Positions 61,471 to 64,000 of a stretch of DNA of 64,000 bases are shown piece by piece. Every line of letters starts with the position of its first letter. The first letter of the stretch is position 1. The translations under genes and the position numbers were made by a program. A model generated the notes under the pieces. It was given only the letters and a program-made list of their open reading frames with translations, was not told the DNA's origin and ran no database searches. The DNA is from Acanthaster planci. Lineage: Eukaryota; Echinodermata; Asteroidea; Valvatida; Acanthasteridae. Location of the stretch: assembly GCF_001949145.1 (NCBI RefSeq), contig NW_019091450.1:341682-405681 (forward strand). The letters are read 5' to 3'.

Positions 61471-62385
61471 CTGCAAAACAGAGAATTTTTGTTTCAAGTC
61501 AGTAAGGAATTTAGTTGTGTTTACAGGCCGCACTGTCTTTCACGAGGGGTAAAAGCCACAAAGGGTGGGACAACTCCAAGAAGGCAGTTACTGTGAACAA
61601 CAGAAAATTTCTGGGTTTTGGACAGGACTTCATACTGTGTAGTACAGTACCGTCCCATTATAGCATTCTTTACTGAGCGATGGACCTTATTTAAGCATTA
61701 CATCCATACAGCCCTACGACCATTGAATGCATCTGCATTATGTGCATCATTTTCACACTGTGCACCACACATCCATGGCATGAAAGCTCCAGGAACCAAT
61801 GACGTCTGCTACATGACGCACATGCTGAAGTTTGATAACCCAAATACCATGAAACATCTAAACTATAATAACATCTACATTGTTTCCTTTATTTGCATAT
61901 ATATTCATTTATATCCATGTATTTCCTGGCATGTCTCAGTGCAGACCAACGAAACAGAATTTTCCACTGGACTATCGCCAGGCTTATGCAGCATTGGCTG
62001 GTCCATGCGGGCACGGCACACTGAAACCAAAACTTCTTGGAGTGTGGTACCAGAACCTGTTTCCCATGTTCCACTCGTATTTATATTTTGAGTGTTGTCT
62101 CCATAGGAACACTGTAAACAAAGTCAACCATTTATGATTCGTCAGTTGTACCTAAAAAGTGACAAATATGACAGTTTTGGTGCACTACAAAGTGAAGAAC
62201 CATCCATACAAACAATTGTAAACAAAGTTAGGATGGTTCATGGTGCATGCACTTTCCATAATATTCAGTTGGGAATGCAACTGATGAATTCATTCCAACA
62301 GAGTTGGGGATATCAAAAGAGGTTTACATTTAGACGACCACTGCATTGGGATGCACTCTAACAGGAATCTACTGTATTTGCGGCG
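61471..62385. other. Upstream of exon 1, no recognised feature
   Basis: The AG acceptor of exon 1 shows that another exon lies upstream. None with an EGF, Ig or signal-peptide pattern was found here or in 62713-63694, so it is probably outside the window. Confidence 0.5.
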
Positions 62386-62712
62386 AGTCGGGTTGGCGAG
62401 TAGTTCTTTCCTCGCCTTTCACCTCTGCGGCCCAGTTTGATTCCCCACGCGGTCCACATGTGGACTGGATTTTCAATCCCTACCTGATTCCTTGGGTTTT
62501 ATCCAGAAATATCTTCTCTGGGTTTTCATCCCACCTCTAAAACTGTAACTACTATACTTGTCTCCTCTCTGTAGGTAAAGGTGGATGTGAGTGGTTTAGC
62601 GGCTGCTTCAGGTGACCTTGTATGCCATTGGCTCCACCACCTTTAAGGTCTTCATTGTACAGTGCATTTAAACATATCTGTATGAAATTGGCGCTTTATA
62701 AATGAATAAAAT
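62386..62712 (+). mobile_element. tRNA-derived SINE, family 1, copy 3
   Basis: The A box has one extra base (GGTTGGCGAGTAGTT) and the B box is mutated to AGTTTGATTCC. The 3' part includes TTGGCGCTTTATAAATGAATAAA, typical of SINE tails. Confidence 0.8.
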
Positions 62713-63694
62713 ATTAATTATTACTCTGTAGTTCAGTGTGCTGCTTCGAACAATGACTAAACACCACATGCGTCGCATCACTTGTCAGACAGCCTTTACG
62801 ACAAACCAGCAAGATACTGTAGCATCGAGATGGGACCCTAGGTCCAATCACCTGCGGATGGCACAAACTGTCCCTGGCTAGGCACAGGAAGGGACGCTTC
62901 CAGGAAGGAACATTCGTCTTCCGCTCAATTTCACACCGTCTGACTTCCAGACGGGAGAGCGAATGGGCTACATGGGTAACTTCCTCTGATAAGCCAAGCC
63001 ATGTTTCCTGGAGCCTGCGGCTAAGGATGCGTGATTAGGAACAGGTGTCATCCAGGCAGAACCGATCTAGCCTTAACGTCACACCAGCCGGACCGTGAGA
63101 GCTTTATTTCTTTCTGGAGCAATTTTTTTACACAAATTGTATGATGGTTCAGCAATTCTTCACGGTCTGACAACTTGAAGCCCTAGAGAAAGACAGTGGG
63201 AGTGTGCTTCTCTATATCACCTCAGAAGCTGGCACCTGTATCATATTGGTCAGATATCTTAAGTACCTGGATAACTGTTAAAACCTCAGACCAGATGCAA
63301 AGAACTATACAAATCGTATGATATTGGGTGAAAAAATATCAAAAAGTACTTTAAGAACAACTCTTTCATTGTACAAGTTCAATATAAAAGTACAGAAACT
63401 GGTGTCGAAACGAAAGGACCAAAAACAATTCTCGCTGAACTAAAAAATTACTTCTTAAGATGTTTCCAGCAGGGAAATGTGGCCCAGCGATTGGGGGAAA
63501 GAGTTCCACACATGGATATCTCTTGACACACTGTGCACAAAGCACATGAGACCGGTCTGAAATTTTTTTTCTTGAAGTTAGTGCTTCAAACATTCCACTG
63601 CTAACTTTCACTCTTTAGGACATGCTATTGCTTTGTGGTGGTTGATTAATCACTCCAGGGGAAAATTAGTGAAGTATGGTACTTTTTCCTGAAT

Positions 63695-63872
63695 GGGATA
63701 GCCAACTCATGATCAGAGGGTCAGGGATTCAAATCCAGCTGCTGGCCACAAGTTCTGGCCTTGGGCAAGTCACTTCACCAATGTTTGCCTCTCTCAGCCC
63801 AGGAAGTGTAAAAGTCTAGGAGCATTAACCAGGCAGCAACCTGCGATGGACTGGGACCCCATCCAGGAGTTG
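63695..63872 (+). mobile_element. SINE, family 2, with CORE/MIR-like segment
   Basis: A B-box-like GGGATTCAAATCC is followed by GGCCTTGGGCAAGTCACTT, a string known from vertebrate MIR/CORE-SINE central domains, and then CTGCGATGGACTGGGACCC. It abuts the family C MITE at 63874. Confidence 0.65.
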
Positions 63873-63873
63873 T

Positions 63874-64000
63874 TTAACCACTTCATGCCGGGGTATTTTT
63901 CAATGTTGATGATGCTGGGCCGGCATGACTATCCTTTTTTCGGTTTTCAAAATCCTTCAAAAAATCATTATTTCATTTAACGATCATTTATAGCCGCACC
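63874..64000. mobile_element. TTAA-flanked MITE, family C, cut by the window end
   Basis: The start TTAACCACTTCATGCCGGGG matches the family C terminus. Further in, the sequence matches the reverse complement of the right part of the 45596 element, so it lies in inverted orientation. The far end is outside the window. Confidence 0.7.

Noticed and set aside
430-61470. Assignment to VWDE, Notch, fibrillin, Tie or tenascin
   Set aside because: EGF style is partly similar, but no VWD, LNR, TB, FN3 or fibrinogen domain is present and the Ig/Fz content does not fit.
61618-62137. Plus-strand open frames of 157 and 85 codons
   Set aside because: No domain pattern, biased towards aromatic/AT-rich codons, no splice or homology support.

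Overview
The window is invertebrate animal nuclear DNA. Short exons with consensus splice sites are separated by introns of roughly 0.2-3.7 kb, the overall composition is AT-rich, and the introns carry many small DNA-transposon derivatives (MITEs), tRNA-derived SINEs and simple repeats. Gene content (EGF, Ig and Frizzled-type modules, plus an intronless rhodopsin-class GPCR) fits a marine deuterostome such as an amphioxus, hemichordate or echinoderm. That placement is inference; no species is identified.

Almost the whole window is one giant gene on the minus strand. I placed 61 coding exons from 61470 down to 430, and the gene runs off at least the 3' end and very probably the 5' end. No start codon, signal peptide, transmembrane segment, cytoplasmic domain or stop codon lies inside the window. 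In transcript order the protein has: (i) an N-proximal block, 61470-51618, mixing calcium-binding EGF modules with ordinary EGF modules; (ii) a run of short 6-Cys EGF modules, 50397-38821; (iii) a mixed EGF/Ig region, 37065-22044; (iv) a complete ten-cysteine Frizzled-type cysteine-rich domain in two exons, 20509-18940; (v) an alternating EGF/Ig region, 17958-3744; (vi) four closing EGF modules, 3006-430. Totals are 44 EGF modules, 8 Ig modules (each split over two exons) and one Frizzled CRD, or about 2,440 codons without the exon broken by the assembly gap. Every assigned exon is in phase with its neighbours: all introns are phase 1 except one phase-0 intron inside the Frizzled domain. I do not recognise a named family with this architecture and give no symbol. 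It is probably a large extracellular or cell-surface adhesion/signalling protein.

A second gene lies on the plus strand inside the largest intron (38917-42580). It is a single-exon class A GPCR of 341 residues (40081-41106) that lacks the usual TM3-ECL2 disulfide cysteines and the TM6 CWxP motif.

The introns hold TTAA-flanked MITEs of at least three kinds, hAT-type elements with perfect 8-bp target duplications, a mariner-type MITE inside a tandem array, fold-back elements including one with 83-bp arms, two SINE families, one LINE 3' fragment, and two minisatellites. Assembly gaps are at 37106-37118 and 51707-52071; the second cuts through an exon.
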